In this document: piece after piece, positions 1-5,936 of the stretch
Position numbering within the stretch: the first letter of the stretch is position 1
Layout: each line of letters opens with the position of its first letter
From: Vibrio madracius
GTDB taxonomy: Bacteria; Pseudomonadota; Gammaproteobacteria; Enterobacterales; Vibrionaceae
NCBI GenBank assembly: GCA_000695745.1
Contig: ASHK01000324.1
Span: forward strand, 1 to 5,936
Length of the DNA: 5,936 nucleotides
Direction of reading: 5' to 3'
The notes under the pieces: generated by a model
What the model was told of the DNA's origin: nothing
Database searches by the model: none
The model's input: only the letters and a program-made list of their open reading frames with translations
Position numbers and translations under genes: made by a program

Positions 1-2396
1 TTGAGCAAAGAGTAAGTCAACGGTTTGTTTTGCTCGCCCACGTTCAACTTCATCGCGTTATAAGGAATCTTATTGTAGCACTGCATTGGCGTTACATTGT
101 CACGTGATTCTGCCATGATGTTGGCGCCTATGTGGTTGCCAGCAAAACCAAACAGTGCAAACTCACACACGATCGTGCCGCGAGTTTGAGAGTCTGGTGT
201 TGGGATCTTGATACCAGATGGTCGGCCAGGTCGAAGAAGAAGATTCTCCTTACCAAGGACGCCAACACCACGGAATAGCGTGAGCGCGAAAGTATCACGT
301 TGTTCGTTCCCTTGACTGGAAATGACTTCGAATTCACGCAGGCCATTGGTCATTAGTGCCATACCGCCGGTGTTGTTCTCAAGCGCGGCGAAATTCATCA
401 ATTGATAAACGGGTACTGGTGCTTCTTTCCAATCTTCTTGCTCCCAGACAGCCATCGCTGGATCGTTCGTCGGGCGCGTGATGAGACCAAACTGGTTATC
501 GGCCACAACAGTTTCAGATACGAATGGGGTTGGAACGAGAACTCGAACACGGTGATCGTCGGCTTGGTTGTCCAACTCCATGCGGACTTCAATACGGCGA
601 GAGCCCTGTTTTAGAACCACTTGGCAGTCCACATCAACAAATCCGTTTTGGCCTGAACGCGCTTCGCGCTCTTCAAGGTTTGCTGGTATGTTCATGCGCG
701 TCTTGATTGTTGCGACAGACTGGAAGCCTTCATGTTTGATGCTGGTTTCAACGTCAAACTCATCGGAATACAGCAGCCATTCTTGGCGAGAAGGTGAGTA
801 ATCGTACTCGTCGCCATCGTCAGAGCCATCCTCGACACGCAATACTTGGTCGAACGTCATCTGAGTGTCTTTATCCAGCACAGTCAACGTACCGTTGTTG
901 TTGACGGTGATTTGGTAGAACTCATTTTCAAGGATATCGGCGCTTGAATGAATCGCTTTTTGTGCCCCGTCTTGGTTACCTTGGATGTGAAGCGTCGTGT
1001 AGCCCATTGCCGGTACAGAATATTTAATTTGGATATCGTACTCAATAAATGGGTCGTAGTTACCATAGTGAACAATTTGGCGGTCAATTTTACCAGGGTC
1101 GATAACACGTTGGTCTTGGATAAAGTATTCGACCGCGTTGCCCTCATCATCAAACAGGTTGAACTTGTCAGCGCGAATAGTGATAGTCGTATTGATCACT
1201 TCTTCACGCTCGTATGGTGACAGGTTAAAGAACGCAAGCTTGTCACATCCTTCACGAGCAGGCATATGGTCAACAATCTTGCGCTTGTAGAAATTGATCA
1301 GATTGGTCGCCATATCATCCGCTAGGATGTAACGGTTTAAAATTTCAGCGTGAACTTTATCTGAGCAGCAGCAACCAATAGAGTCGTGAGCATGGTTCTT
1401 CATACTCTCTTTCCACATTTTTTCGATAAGACCGTGGTGGTATTCAAAGCCAAGAGTCCAAGCAATGGAAGCGAGCGGCTCAAGGATATTAACGATCTTG
1501 TTTTCTACCTCTGCGTGGATAAGCTTGATGTCCATGCGAGTCGATGAAATGGTGCGGTGAACACGCATGTACTTACCGTCGTTAAACTCACCTTTGATGG
1601 TATCTAGGTTGTCACGCTCTTCGCGGATGCGGTCAAACACCTCTTCAAAGCGACTCATAACGAACTCGCGATCTGGGTAGATTTCACGTAGCTTGTCCAT
1701 CACCTCAAAGATGTCTTTTTGGATTGGCATCTGATCGTGACCGTTTGGTAATAGGATGTCTTTGGTCACGGATGGTTTTTCGAGCACTGGGAAGTATTTA
1801 TCTAGGCGTGCACGCAAACCTTCTTCGTCTTGTGGTAGGTATTTACCAATCGCGTAGCCAAGAGGCAGCACTTGTGCCATGACTTCTGAGCCGTCGTTGG
1901 ATTGCCACAAGAATTCGGTTTTGTCGGTACCGTGACGCTCAGAACAGCCACGCCAGAACATGGCAGTATCGATGTCGAAACCGTTATAGATCATTGGCAA
2001 TTGAGAGCTCATTGAGAAAGAGTCTGGCAGATAACCAATCTTCATCGGTTCGCCAAGAGCAAGACAGTCGCGTAATCCATAAAGCATGTTGCGTACAATA
2101 GACTCACCAGAGACTTGCATGGTGTCAGTTTGCGAGTACCAAGGACCAACAATTAACTTACCTGCCTCAACGAGCGCTTTTACTCGCTGCTTGTTTTCTG
2201 GTTTGATGGCAAAGTAATCTTCAAGAACGGCAGTTTGGCCATCGAGTACGTAGTATTTGTACTCAGGGTCTGTTTCCAGACGTTGCATGATTTCTTCCAT
2301 ATTATTCACCAGTAGAATTCGAGATTCTTCGGTGGTGAAATACCATTCACGGTCCCAGTGCATGTGAGGAGTGATATGAACGCGAGATGTAGTCAT
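1..2396 (-). CDS. mngB: Mannosylglycerate hydrolase, GH38 alpha-mannosidase MngB (3' end cut by window edge)
   Basis: This cytoplasmic glycoside hydrolase splits 2-O-(6-phospho-alpha-mannosyl)-D-glycerate, the product of MngA, into mannose 6-phosphate and glycerate. I translated the whole stretch: 798 codons without a stop, starting [18 protein letters not shown] and close throughout to E. coli MngB (877 residues as recalled), so about 80 C-terminal residues lie outside the window. By analogy with GH38 structures, the zinc ligands should be His13 and Asp15 (HMHWD), Asp125 (GYLPDSF), which is also the nucleophile, and His337 (KNHAHDSIG, followed by CCCSD). The N-terminal catalytic domain covers roughly residues 1-270, a helical middle domain about 270-370, and a beta-rich C-terminal part follows. 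The ATG at 2396 is supported by an AAAGG ribosome site at 2405-2409, 8 bases upstream. The gene lies 127 bases after restored mngA and is probably co-transcribed. Unlike its neighbours it has no frame break. Family assignment is very secure; the exact substrate rests on similarity and on mngA/mngR context. Confidence 0.95.
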   Translation of the reverse strand, partial: MTTSRVHITPHMHWDREWYFTTEESRILLVNNMEEIMQRLETDPEYKYYVLDGQTAVLEDYFAIKPENKQRVKALVEAGKLIVGPWYSQTDTMQVSGESIVRNMLYGLRDCLALGEPMKIGYLPDSFSMSSQLPMIYNGFDIDTAMFWRGCSERHGTDKTEFLWQSNDGSEVMAQVLPLGYAIGKYLPQDEEGLRARLDKYFPVLEKPSVTKDILLPNGHDQMPIQKDIFEVMDKLREIYPDREFVMSRFEEVFDRIREERDNLDTIKGEFNDGKYMRVHRTISSTRMDIKLIHAEVENKIVNILEPLASIAWTLGFEYHHGLIEKMWKESMKNHAHDSIGCCCSDKVHAEILNRYILADDMATNLINFYKRKIVDHMPAREGCDKLAFFNLSPYEREEVINTTITIRADKFNLFDDEGNAVEYFIQDQRVIDPGKIDRQIVHYGNYDPFIEYDIQIKYSVPAMGYTTLHIQGNQDGAQKAIHSSADILENEFYQITVNNNGTLTVLDKDTQMTFDQVLRVEDGSDDGDEYDYSPSRQEWLLYSDEFDVETSIKHEGFQSVATIKTRMNIPANLEEREARSGQNGFVDVDCQVVLKQGSRRIEVRMELDNQADDHRVRVLVPTPFVSETVVADNQFGLITRPTNDPAMAVWEQEDWKEAPVPVYQLMNFAALENNTGGMALMTNGLREFEVISSQGNEQRDTFALTLFRGVGVLGKENLLLRPGRPSGIKIPTPDSQTRGTIVCEFALFGFAGNHIGANIMAESRDNVTPMQCYNKIPYNAMKLNVGEQNKPLTYSLL

Positions 2397-2467
2397 TGTG
2401 TTAACCTTTGGACTGCTTTGCAGTGAGTTTAAATTCTTTAATATCAAGGGATTGATCGTTACTAGTT

Positions 2468-2503
2468 GCTGATTGAGGGCACAGAGAATCTGTGCCCTTC
2501 AGC
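2468..2503 (-). other. Strong bulged stem-loop in the mngA-mngB gap
   Basis: AGGGCACAGA (2476-2485) and TCTGTGCCCT (2489-2498) are perfect reverse complements around a GAA centre. Outside them GCTGA (2468-2472) pairs with TCAGC (2499-2503), leaving a 3-base bulge (TTG, 2473-2475). The total is 15 base pairs. On the mngAB strand the stem is followed by CAATCAGC rather than a run of T, so it does not look like an intrinsic terminator. It more likely protects the 3' end of mngA mRNA after processing, or lowers mngB expression relative to mngA. The other strand also lacks a clean T-run. The structure is seen; its role is inferred. Confidence 0.75.
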
Positions 2504-2537
2504 TTATTGATTAATAATTTTGATTAGTTTTGCGTGG

Positions 2538-3716
2538 CTACCTGAGCTTCAAATTTGCCTTTTTTACGGCATGCGCTCTCCACGCTAGTAAGGTAACGGT
2601 TGAGATAGCGGTACCTATTAAGGCTGCACCGAACCAGATGGCCGCTGCCATGAAGCTACCGATACCTGCGTCGTGCAGTAGGAAGATTGAGAAGATACCT
2701 GCGCCTGGAGTCGATAGACCGATACCGGCGGCACCAATCATGGCTCCCGTAACGATGGAACCAAGTAGGAACGAGCCGATAACACGGATAGGATCTTCAA
2801 TTGCCATTGGGATGGCACCTTCAGTGATACCTGCAAGGCCAAGTAACCAAGTCGATTTACCGGTTTCAATTTCGAAATCTTTGAATAGACGCGGAGCAAG
2901 CATGGTTGAGGCTGTAACGGTGAAAGCTGAGACCATTTTCACTGAGCCAAAGATAGCGTATGGACCGTAAACACCATTCGCCATCGCGCCAAGACAGAAT
3001 GCGTATGCCGCTTTGTTTACCGGACCACCCAAGTCGAATGACACGAAACAGCCGATCACCGCGCCCAGAAGTAGAGCGTTTGTGCCAGACATGCCGTTTA
3101 GCCAATCGGTCAGGCCTTGGTTAAGCCATGCAACAGGTTTGCCGATAACAAACAGCATTAATGAACCTGCAACCAAAGTGCCAATAACTGGATATAAGTA
3201 GAAGGTTAAGAAGCCGTTAAAGGCAGGGCTAAGGCGAACATTCTCTTTCACCCAACGCATTACATAACCCGCAATCAGACCACCAACTACGCCACCTAAG
3301 AAGCCCGAACCGATTAGGTTGGCAGCGATACCTGCAGCAAAACCAGGACCAAGCGCTGGTTTATCAGCAAGCGAGTAAGCGGTGTAAGCGGCAAGGACAG
3401 GAACCATTAAGGTGCCAAGCAGACCGCCGCCAAGCTTACGATACATCCATAGCCACGAACCATCGGTTGCGTACAATTCTTGCAGATCGAAAATTTGAGC
3501 AATAAGAACGGCCACTGCCAGAACGGTACCGCCAGCCACAATAAGAGGGACGGCATAAGAGATACCCGAGAGCAGTGCTTGTTTTAGCTCTGTTTTCAAC
3601 GGCAGTTTTTTCGGTTTATCGTCAGTGGCGATAGTACGCTCAGCCCCCGTACCATTTTTGCCTGCTTCGATCGCATCGTTAAGAATACGTTCTGAATGTT
3701 TGATTGGCTCGGCCAC
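2538..3716 (-). CDS. mngA: mngA segment 4: membrane IIC domain (largest uninterrupted piece)
   Basis: This 392-codon frame encodes the IIB-IIC linker and the whole membrane-spanning IIC domain, which forms the sugar channel. Several hydrophobic spans are visible, starting at GISYAVPLIVAGGTVLAV (residues 51-68). Landmarks include SFDLGGPVNKAAYAF near residue 226 and GITEGAIPMAIEDP at 296-309, the conserved Glu-containing motif of fructose-family IIC. The GTG at 3714-3716 that opens this frame is really the last Val of EVPVAEP, so it is not a natural start. The frame ends HAVKKANLKLR at a TAG. With one more A in the A6 run it would read HAVKKGKFEAQVATQN and end at 2524, closer to E. coli HAVKHGN. 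Confidence 0.85.
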   Translation of the reverse strand: MAEPIKHSERILNDAIEAGKNGTGAERTIATDDKPKKLPLKTELKQALLSGISYAVPLIVAGGTVLAVAVLIAQIFDLQELYATDGSWLWMYRKLGGGLLGTLMVPVLAAYTAYSLADKPALGPGFAAGIAANLIGSGFLGGVVGGLIAGYVMRWVKENVRLSPAFNGFLTFYLYPVIGTLVAGSLMLFVIGKPVAWLNQGLTDWLNGMSGTNALLLGAVIGCFVSFDLGGPVNKAAYAFCLGAMANGVYGPYAIFGSVKMVSAFTVTASTMLAPRLFKDFEIETGKSTWLLGLAGITEGAIPMAIEDPIRVIGSFLLGSIVTGAMIGAAGIGLSTPGAGIFSIFLLHDAGIGSFMAAAIWFGAALIGTAISTVTLLAWRAHAVKKANLKLR

Positions 3717-3946
3717 GGCACTTCAACACGTGGAATGCCGTTGAAACGTTCGACATCTTTGATCGCGACTTCGGCAGCAAACACAACAGCAGTGGCTTTG
3801 TTTAACTGTTCTGCAGTTAAACGATCTTCAATACCGTTCGCCCCTTGTTTCTCAACATGAACGTTGTAGCCCAGTTTTTTCCCCGTTTTTTCTAGGTACT
3901 CGGCTGCCATATAAGTGTGTGCAATACCGGCAGGGCAGGCCGTCAC
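3716..3946 (-). CDS. mngA: mngA segment 3: IIB domain
   Basis: About 77 codons encode the fructose-type IIB domain, starting VTACPAGIAHTYMAAEYLEK. The Cys of ACPAG (about residue 174 of the restored protein) is the expected phosphocysteine that passes phosphate to the sugar. KQGANGIEDRLTAEQLN and AAEVAIK-type sequences follow, ending at FNGIPRVEVP. It is joined to segment 2 by removing one extra T near 3947 (TGC-T-GTG) and to segment 4 by adding one G near 3716 (CCG-GTG-GCC). The sequence on both sides of each join matches what I recall of E. coli MngA. Confidence 0.82.
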
Positions 3947-3947
3947 A

Positions 3948-4199
3948 GCAAACAATAGTAGGGGCATTTGTATCTAAGTTGTCTTGTTCTTCGGCGGACG
4001 GTTTTTCCCCTGATAACAAATCCAAAATTTGTTCTGAAGTGGTAGCATTAAGTACTGCTTGGCGGACATCATCGTCAACCAAGGTTGTCGTCAGCTCGGT
4101 AAGCAGATGCATGTGTGTTGAGCCTGCTTCTGCATTTGGAATTGCAATAAGAAAGATGAGATTTACATCTTCGTCTTCATCAAGCCCTTGCCACTTCAG
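3948..4199 (-). CDS. mngA: mngA segment 2: rest of IIA and linker to IIB
   Basis: About 84 codons complete the IIA domain (NLIFLIAIP, then STHMHLLTELTTTLVDDDVR) and a polar linker (GEKPSAEEQDNLDTNAPTIVC) into IIB; they would be residues 87-170 of the restored protein. The segment has no start codon of its own at its true beginning. The ATG at 4110-4112 is the Met of THMHLL inside the domain, not a real start. After TIVC the frame runs on as meaningless CDGLPCRYC to a stop at 3852, while the conserved IIB sequence resumes in the next frame. Confidence 0.8.
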
Positions 4200-4456
4200 G
4201 TTTTTGAAAGGGTAGCCACTGCGAAAGCGGCTTCTTTTACAGCGTCTGTTTTGCCATGCGGTACGGCGAGACCTTCACCTAGTGCCGTTGGTCCTTGAGC
4301 TTCGCGTTCAAATACAGCCTTTAAATATTGTTCTTTATTATGTAGTTTGCCTTGTTGGTATAATTGTTCGGCAAGGGCTTCTATCGCTGCATCACGACTG
4401 ACATAAGTCGTTTGTAGGTTTATCAGCGATGGGGTAGTAAGAGATGTTAGGTTCAT
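4196..4456 (-). CDS. mngA: mngA segment 1: N-terminal part of the IIA domain
   Basis: This 86-codon reading frame holds the first part of the fructose-type IIA domain. The phospho-acceptor is His67 in GPTALGEGLAVPHGKT, a hallmark of the family. The frame stops at TGA (4196-4198) directly after ATLSKT. The sense continues one frame over as LKWQGLDEDEDVNLIFLIAI, equivalent to the sequence after ATLSEP in E. coli MngA. One missing base, for example a third C in the CC at 4199-4200, would join the two as SKTLKW. Confidence 0.85.
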   Translation of the reverse strand: MNLTSLTTPSLINLQTTYVSRDAAIEALAEQLYQQGKLHNKEQYLKAVFEREAQGPTALGEGLAVPHGKTDAVKEAAFAVATLSKT

Positions 4457-4484
4457 AACGTTTGTCCCATTGTTACATTCATCT

Positions 4485-4504
4485 ATTGTTGTCCCGTCAA
4501 CAAT
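4485..4504 (-). promoter_or_regulatory. Inverted repeat at the predicted 5' end of mngA mRNA
   Basis: ATTGTTG (4485-4491) and CAACAAT (4498-4504) are perfect reverse complements separated by 6 bases. The repeat begins almost exactly at the predicted mngA transcription start (about 4504). It could be a downstream operator or a hairpin at the very 5' end of the transcript. On the mngA strand its loop reads ACGGGA. The repeat is seen; the function is inferred. Confidence 0.5.
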
Positions 4505-4510
4505 GAGGGA

Positions 4511-4538
4511 ATAATACCTATTTGATACAAATGTTCCA
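4511..4538 (-). promoter_or_regulatory. Predicted mngA promoter (-35 and -10)
   Basis: On the minus strand TGGAAC (4538-4533) is a poor -35 element, and TATTAT (4516-4511) is a good -10 element 16 bases later. This places the start of transcription near 4504 and gives a leader of about 48 bases before the ATG at 4456. A weak -35 fits a promoter needing an activator, and the CRP-like site overlaps it. The spacer contains the ATTTG-ATA-CAAAT palindrome. Confidence 0.5.
4520..4532 (-). promoter_or_regulatory. Candidate MngR operator in the mngA promoter
   Basis: ATTTG-ATA-CAAAT is a perfect 5+3+5 palindrome lying between the predicted -35 and -10 of mngA, where a bound repressor would block RNA polymerase. 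Read on the minus strand (ATTTGTATCAAAT), it matches 10 of 13 bases of a second copy at the mngR -10 (4631-4643). Occurrence in both divergent promoters supports an operator for the GntR-type regulator encoded next to it. Confidence 0.5.
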
Positions 4539-4555
4539 TGATCAAGATCGCATTT
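4534..4555 (-). promoter_or_regulatory. Candidate CRP-cAMP binding site for mngA
   Basis: On the minus strand the core reads TGCGATCTTGATCATG, preceded by AAA, and agrees with 15 of 22 positions of the ideal CRP site (half-sites TGTGA and TCACA). The left half is near-perfect and the right half weaker. Its centre lies between 4544 and 4545, about 40 bases before the predicted start at 4504. That is the position of a class II CRP site overlapping a weak -35. Catabolite control of an alternative PTS sugar operon makes biological sense. Confidence 0.55.
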
Positions 4556-4613
4556 ATCTTTAAATATGTATTATTGTTGTATTTAAACTTTTGTCTTTTG
4601 TAGTAACAACTGC

Positions 4614-4641
4614 TTGTCATTAATCGGCTAATTCGTATCAT
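4614..4641 (+). promoter_or_regulatory. Predicted mngR promoter
   Basis: TTGTCA (4614-4619) and TATCAT (4636-4641) each match the sigma-70 hexamers at five of six bases, with a 16-base spacer. Transcription would start near 4648, leaving a leader of about 65 bases. A small inverted repeat in that leader (CTGAC 4682-4686, GTCAG 4693-4697) sits just before the ribosome site AGAGG (4703-4707). Confidence 0.5.
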
Positions 4642-4643
4642 AC
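4631..4643 (+). promoter_or_regulatory. Candidate MngR operator at the mngR promoter
   Basis: ATTCGTATCATAC contains the palindrome GTAT-C-ATAC and covers the predicted -10 of mngR. It agrees with the mngA-side palindrome at 10 of 13 positions, including the shared GTATCA core. This would allow autorepression, common among GntR regulators. The pattern is seen; the binding is inferred. Confidence 0.45.
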
Positions 4644-4712
4644 TGGATTAAATATAGTGAATGATTAGTGCACGCACTCAACTGACACCGTAGTCAGGCA
4701 GTAGAGGTTAGT

Positions 4713-5427
4713 ATGGCGAGATTACCGATGTATCGCAGAATTGCCGATGCGATCCGCGAAAAGATTAGCACTGGAGAATATAAAGTGGGGGAAGCATTAC
4801 CCACTGAAGCTCAGTTGCGAGAAGAGTTTTCTGTCAGTCGGGTAACGGTTAGACAGGCTCTTAAGTTATTGGTGGAAAATCAAGAGTTAGAGAGCATTCA
4901 AGGCAGTGGTACATATGTAAAACAGAACCGTGTTAATTACGATATATACCAACAAACCAGTTTCGCTGAAAAATGGGCGCACTTACAGGGGGTAACCCAC
5001 AGTGATGTATTGGCGTTTGAGATTCAATCTGCGTCTATTACTATGGCAGAGCATTTGGAGATCTCAGAAGGAGAGCGTGTTTTCTATATTAAACGTGTTC
5101 GCTTTTTAGACGACAACCCAATTACAGTGGAAGAAACCTGGATGCCAACAAGCATGTTCCCAGACTCTGACTTATCAGGTCATGCAGGGCTCTAAGTACG
5201 ATTTCATTGAGAAACAAAAAGGCTTGGTCATTGATCGGAGCGAGCAAGAAATCATTCCTGTATTACCACCAGAAGACATTGCAGATCTCCTGAAAATTAA
5301 CCCAGCGCAACCTATCATAGAGAAACGAACTCGAGGTTATTTACGCGGAGATACGGTATTCGAATACAGTCGCAACTATTTTAAATCTAGCGAGTATAAA
5401 TTTACCTTAGTGGCTAAACGGCATTGA
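4713..5427 (+). pseudogene. mngR: GntR/HutC-family transcriptional repressor MngR, one-base frameshift
   Basis: This is a cytoplasmic DNA-binding regulator of mngAB. Residues about 5-70 form a GntR winged helix-turn-helix (PMYRRIADAIREKI, VGEALPTEAQLREEF, SVSRVTVRQAL, GSGTYV). The rest is a UTRA ligand domain of the HutC type, with VIDRSEQEIIP and FEYSRN near the end. The first frame runs from the ATG at 4713 and derails after Pro150-Asp151 to a stop at 5193-5195. Skipping one T near 5166 restores LTYQVMQGSKYDFIE and continues to the TAA-like end region of E. coli MngR, here TGA at 5425-5427. The corrected protein has 237 residues, close to the 240 of E. coli MngR. AGAGG at 4703-4707 supports the start. 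The gene is divergent from mngA, the usual place for its repressor. The ATG at 5182 is internal (Met of QVMQGS). I suspect sequence error; if the break is real, mngAB might be constitutive. Confidence 0.9.
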
Positions 5428-5447
5428 AAATAGGTCTCGCTTAAAAC

Positions 5448-5464
5448 ATTGGCCCTTTACCAAT
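5448..5464 (+). promoter_or_regulatory. Palindrome upstream of the LysR gene; candidate LysR-type box
   Basis: ATTGG (5448-5452) and CCAAT (5460-5464) are perfect reverse complements around a 7-base centre. The inner T5450 and A5462 are separated by 11 bases, fitting the T-N11-A pattern of LysR-type binding sites. It lies 57 bases before the LysR start, where autoregulation would act. No T-run follows, so it is unlikely to terminate mngR. A 5-base arm is short, so this stays tentative. Confidence 0.35.
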
Positions 5465-5521
5465 ATCTTTGAGGGTTATGCTATGTTCAATGTAGGATGT
5501 GTACGCAGAGCGGGCGGGTGA

Positions 5522-5936
5522 GTGAAGAGAAATAACTTAGATGACCTTTATATCTTTCATAGCGTAGCCAAACATGAGTCGATATCGATGGCTTCAGAAT
5601 CACTGGGTCTTTCGATAGCAACGGTGAGCCGAAGATTGGTTGCGCTTGAGCAAGAGCTGAAAGTGAACCTTTTTAATCGCACAGGCCGAAGCTTAACGTT
5701 GACCAACGATGGACGACTGTATCGCTCTCGGCTTCATGATTTACTAGAACAACTGGATGAGGAAATCGAGTTACTTAGGTATGCAAATTCGAACCCAAGA
5801 GGACATTTGCGATTAAGCATGCCCAGTTTTATCTATGAGCATGTACTGTTCGATGTTATCAATCAGTTTCAAGAGACCTACCCTAAAATAAAACTCAGCG
5901 ATGAGTACCATCTATAACCGAAACATTGACCTAGCT
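5522..5936 (+). CDS. LysR-family transcriptional regulator, N-terminal part (runs off window; possible frameshift near 5900)
   Basis: The first 65 or so residues form a typical LysR winged helix-turn-helix: NLDDLYIFHSVAKHESISMA, then ASESLGLSIATVSRRLVALEQEL, then LFNRTGRSLTLT. A linker helix and the start of the ligand domain follow (GHLRLSMPSFIYEHVLFDVINQF). The start is GTG at 5522: a TGA lies directly before it in frame (5519-5521), so no earlier start is possible, and the ribosome site is weak. Family members are usually about 300 residues; fewer than 140 are visible. As written the frame ends with SDEYHL at a TAA (5915-5917). Ignoring one G near 5900 gives KLSMSTIYNRNIDLA, open to the last base and typical of this point in LysR ligand domains. 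It lies on the mngR strand, 94 bases later. The regulated genes cannot be told from this window. Confidence 0.85.

Larger units (their letters stand above)
2524..4456 (-). pseudogene. mngA: PTS mannosylglycerate-specific enzyme IIABC MngA, frameshifted
   Basis: This inner-membrane phosphotransferase takes up 2-O-alpha-mannosyl-D-glycerate and phosphorylates its mannose at C6, with phosphate passing HPr -> IIA His -> IIB Cys -> sugar. The domain order IIA-IIB-IIC matches E. coli MngA (HrsA). Coding sense continues across the span but changes frame: one base missing near 4199, one extra near 3947, one missing near 3716, and probably one missing in the A6 run 2560-2565. Correcting all four gives an open frame of 644 residues ending at the TAA at 2524-2526, close to the E. 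coli length. The start at 4456 (MNLTSL) matches the conserved N-terminus and has GGGA at 4465-4468, 8 bases upstream. No nonsense mutation or large deletion is seen between breaks, so I favour sequence error over decay. As written, no full-length protein can be made. The identity is secure; whether the gene is truly broken is open. Confidence 0.9.

Noticed and set aside
884..1153. 89-codon minus-strand open frame inside mngB
   Set aside because: It is out of frame with mngB, which reads continuously through here with clear family sequence; the composition looks like a shadow frame.
2530..2970. 146-codon plus-strand open frame opposite mngA
   Set aside because: It is antisense to the IIC membrane domain; the proline- and alanine-rich product is what the complement of such codons gives, and no ribosome site supports it.
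3947..4199. Programmed frameshifting as an explanation for the breaks near 3947 and 4199
   Set aside because: Neither site shows a slippery heptamer in the right phase with a stimulator, and a IIABC enzyme needing several shifts is not known to me. Only the A-AAA-AAG at 2560-2567 is worth considering.
3919..4215. 98-codon plus-strand open frame opposite the IIA/IIB part of mngA
   Set aside because: It is antisense to conserved PTS sequence; the serine-rich product resembles no family I recognise.
2524..4456. Split PTS: separate genes for IIA, IIB and IIC
   Set aside because: The pieces lack proper starts and ribosome sites. Their apparent starts are internal residues (THM, VPV), and the breaks fall inside conserved sequence rather than at domain borders.
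4561..4585. TAAATA ... TATTTA inverted repeat in the control region
   Set aside because: Six-base AT-only arms are expected by chance in such AT-rich DNA, and the repeat matches no promoter position.
1..5936. CRISPR arrays, tRNA or rRNA genes, insertion sequences, attachment sites
   Set aside because: I saw no regularly spaced repeats, cloverleaf-like sequence, transposase coding or terminal repeats on either strand.

Overview
The window carries a nearly complete mannosylglycerate utilisation locus: a divergent regulator, a phosphotransferase (PTS) permease and an alpha-mannosidase. A LysR-type regulator gene begins at the right edge. Protein identities were assigned by recalling the E. coli MngR/MngA/MngB sequences and comparing by eye; no search was run. 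Gene order and strands match the enterobacterial mngR<->mngA-mngB arrangement. Moderate GC, AT-rich promoters and small sequence differences from E. coli suggest a marine gammaproteobacterium, most likely Vibrionaceae. The genus is an inference.

Layout. Bases 1-2396 (minus) hold mngB, a GH38 alpha-mannosidase. It is open over 798 codons and cut by the left edge about 80 residues before its expected end. Bases 2397-2523 are the mngA-mngB gap, which holds a strong bulged stem-loop. Bases 2524-4456 (minus) hold mngA, a three-domain PTS enzyme II (IIA-IIB-IIC). It is spread over three frames by single-base shifts near 4199, 3947 and 3716, with a probable fourth at the A6 run 2560-2565. Bases 4457-4712 are the divergent control region. 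Bases 4713-5427 (plus) hold mngR, a GntR/HutC-family regulator with one extra base near 5166. Bases 5428-5521 are a short gap with a perfect palindrome. Bases 5522-5936 (plus) hold the start of a LysR-type regulator gene, with a probable extra base near 5900, running off the right edge.

How it works (known for this family). MngA imports 2-O-alpha-mannosyl-D-glycerate and phosphorylates its mannose at C6. MngB hydrolyses the product in the cytoplasm to mannose 6-phosphate and glycerate. MngR represses mngAB. The control region shows a CRP-like site centred about 40 bp before the predicted mngA start, and a 13-bp motif present in both divergent promoters that is a good candidate MngR operator.

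The main oddity is six single-base frame disruptions in the right-hand 3.4 kb, in three different genes, against none in 2.4 kb of mngB. Coding sense is otherwise preserved on both sides of every break. Base-calling or assembly errors therefore look more likely than true pseudogenes. One break coincides with an in-frame A-AAA-AAG slippery heptamer and deserves a separate look. I see no unknown multi-gene system here.
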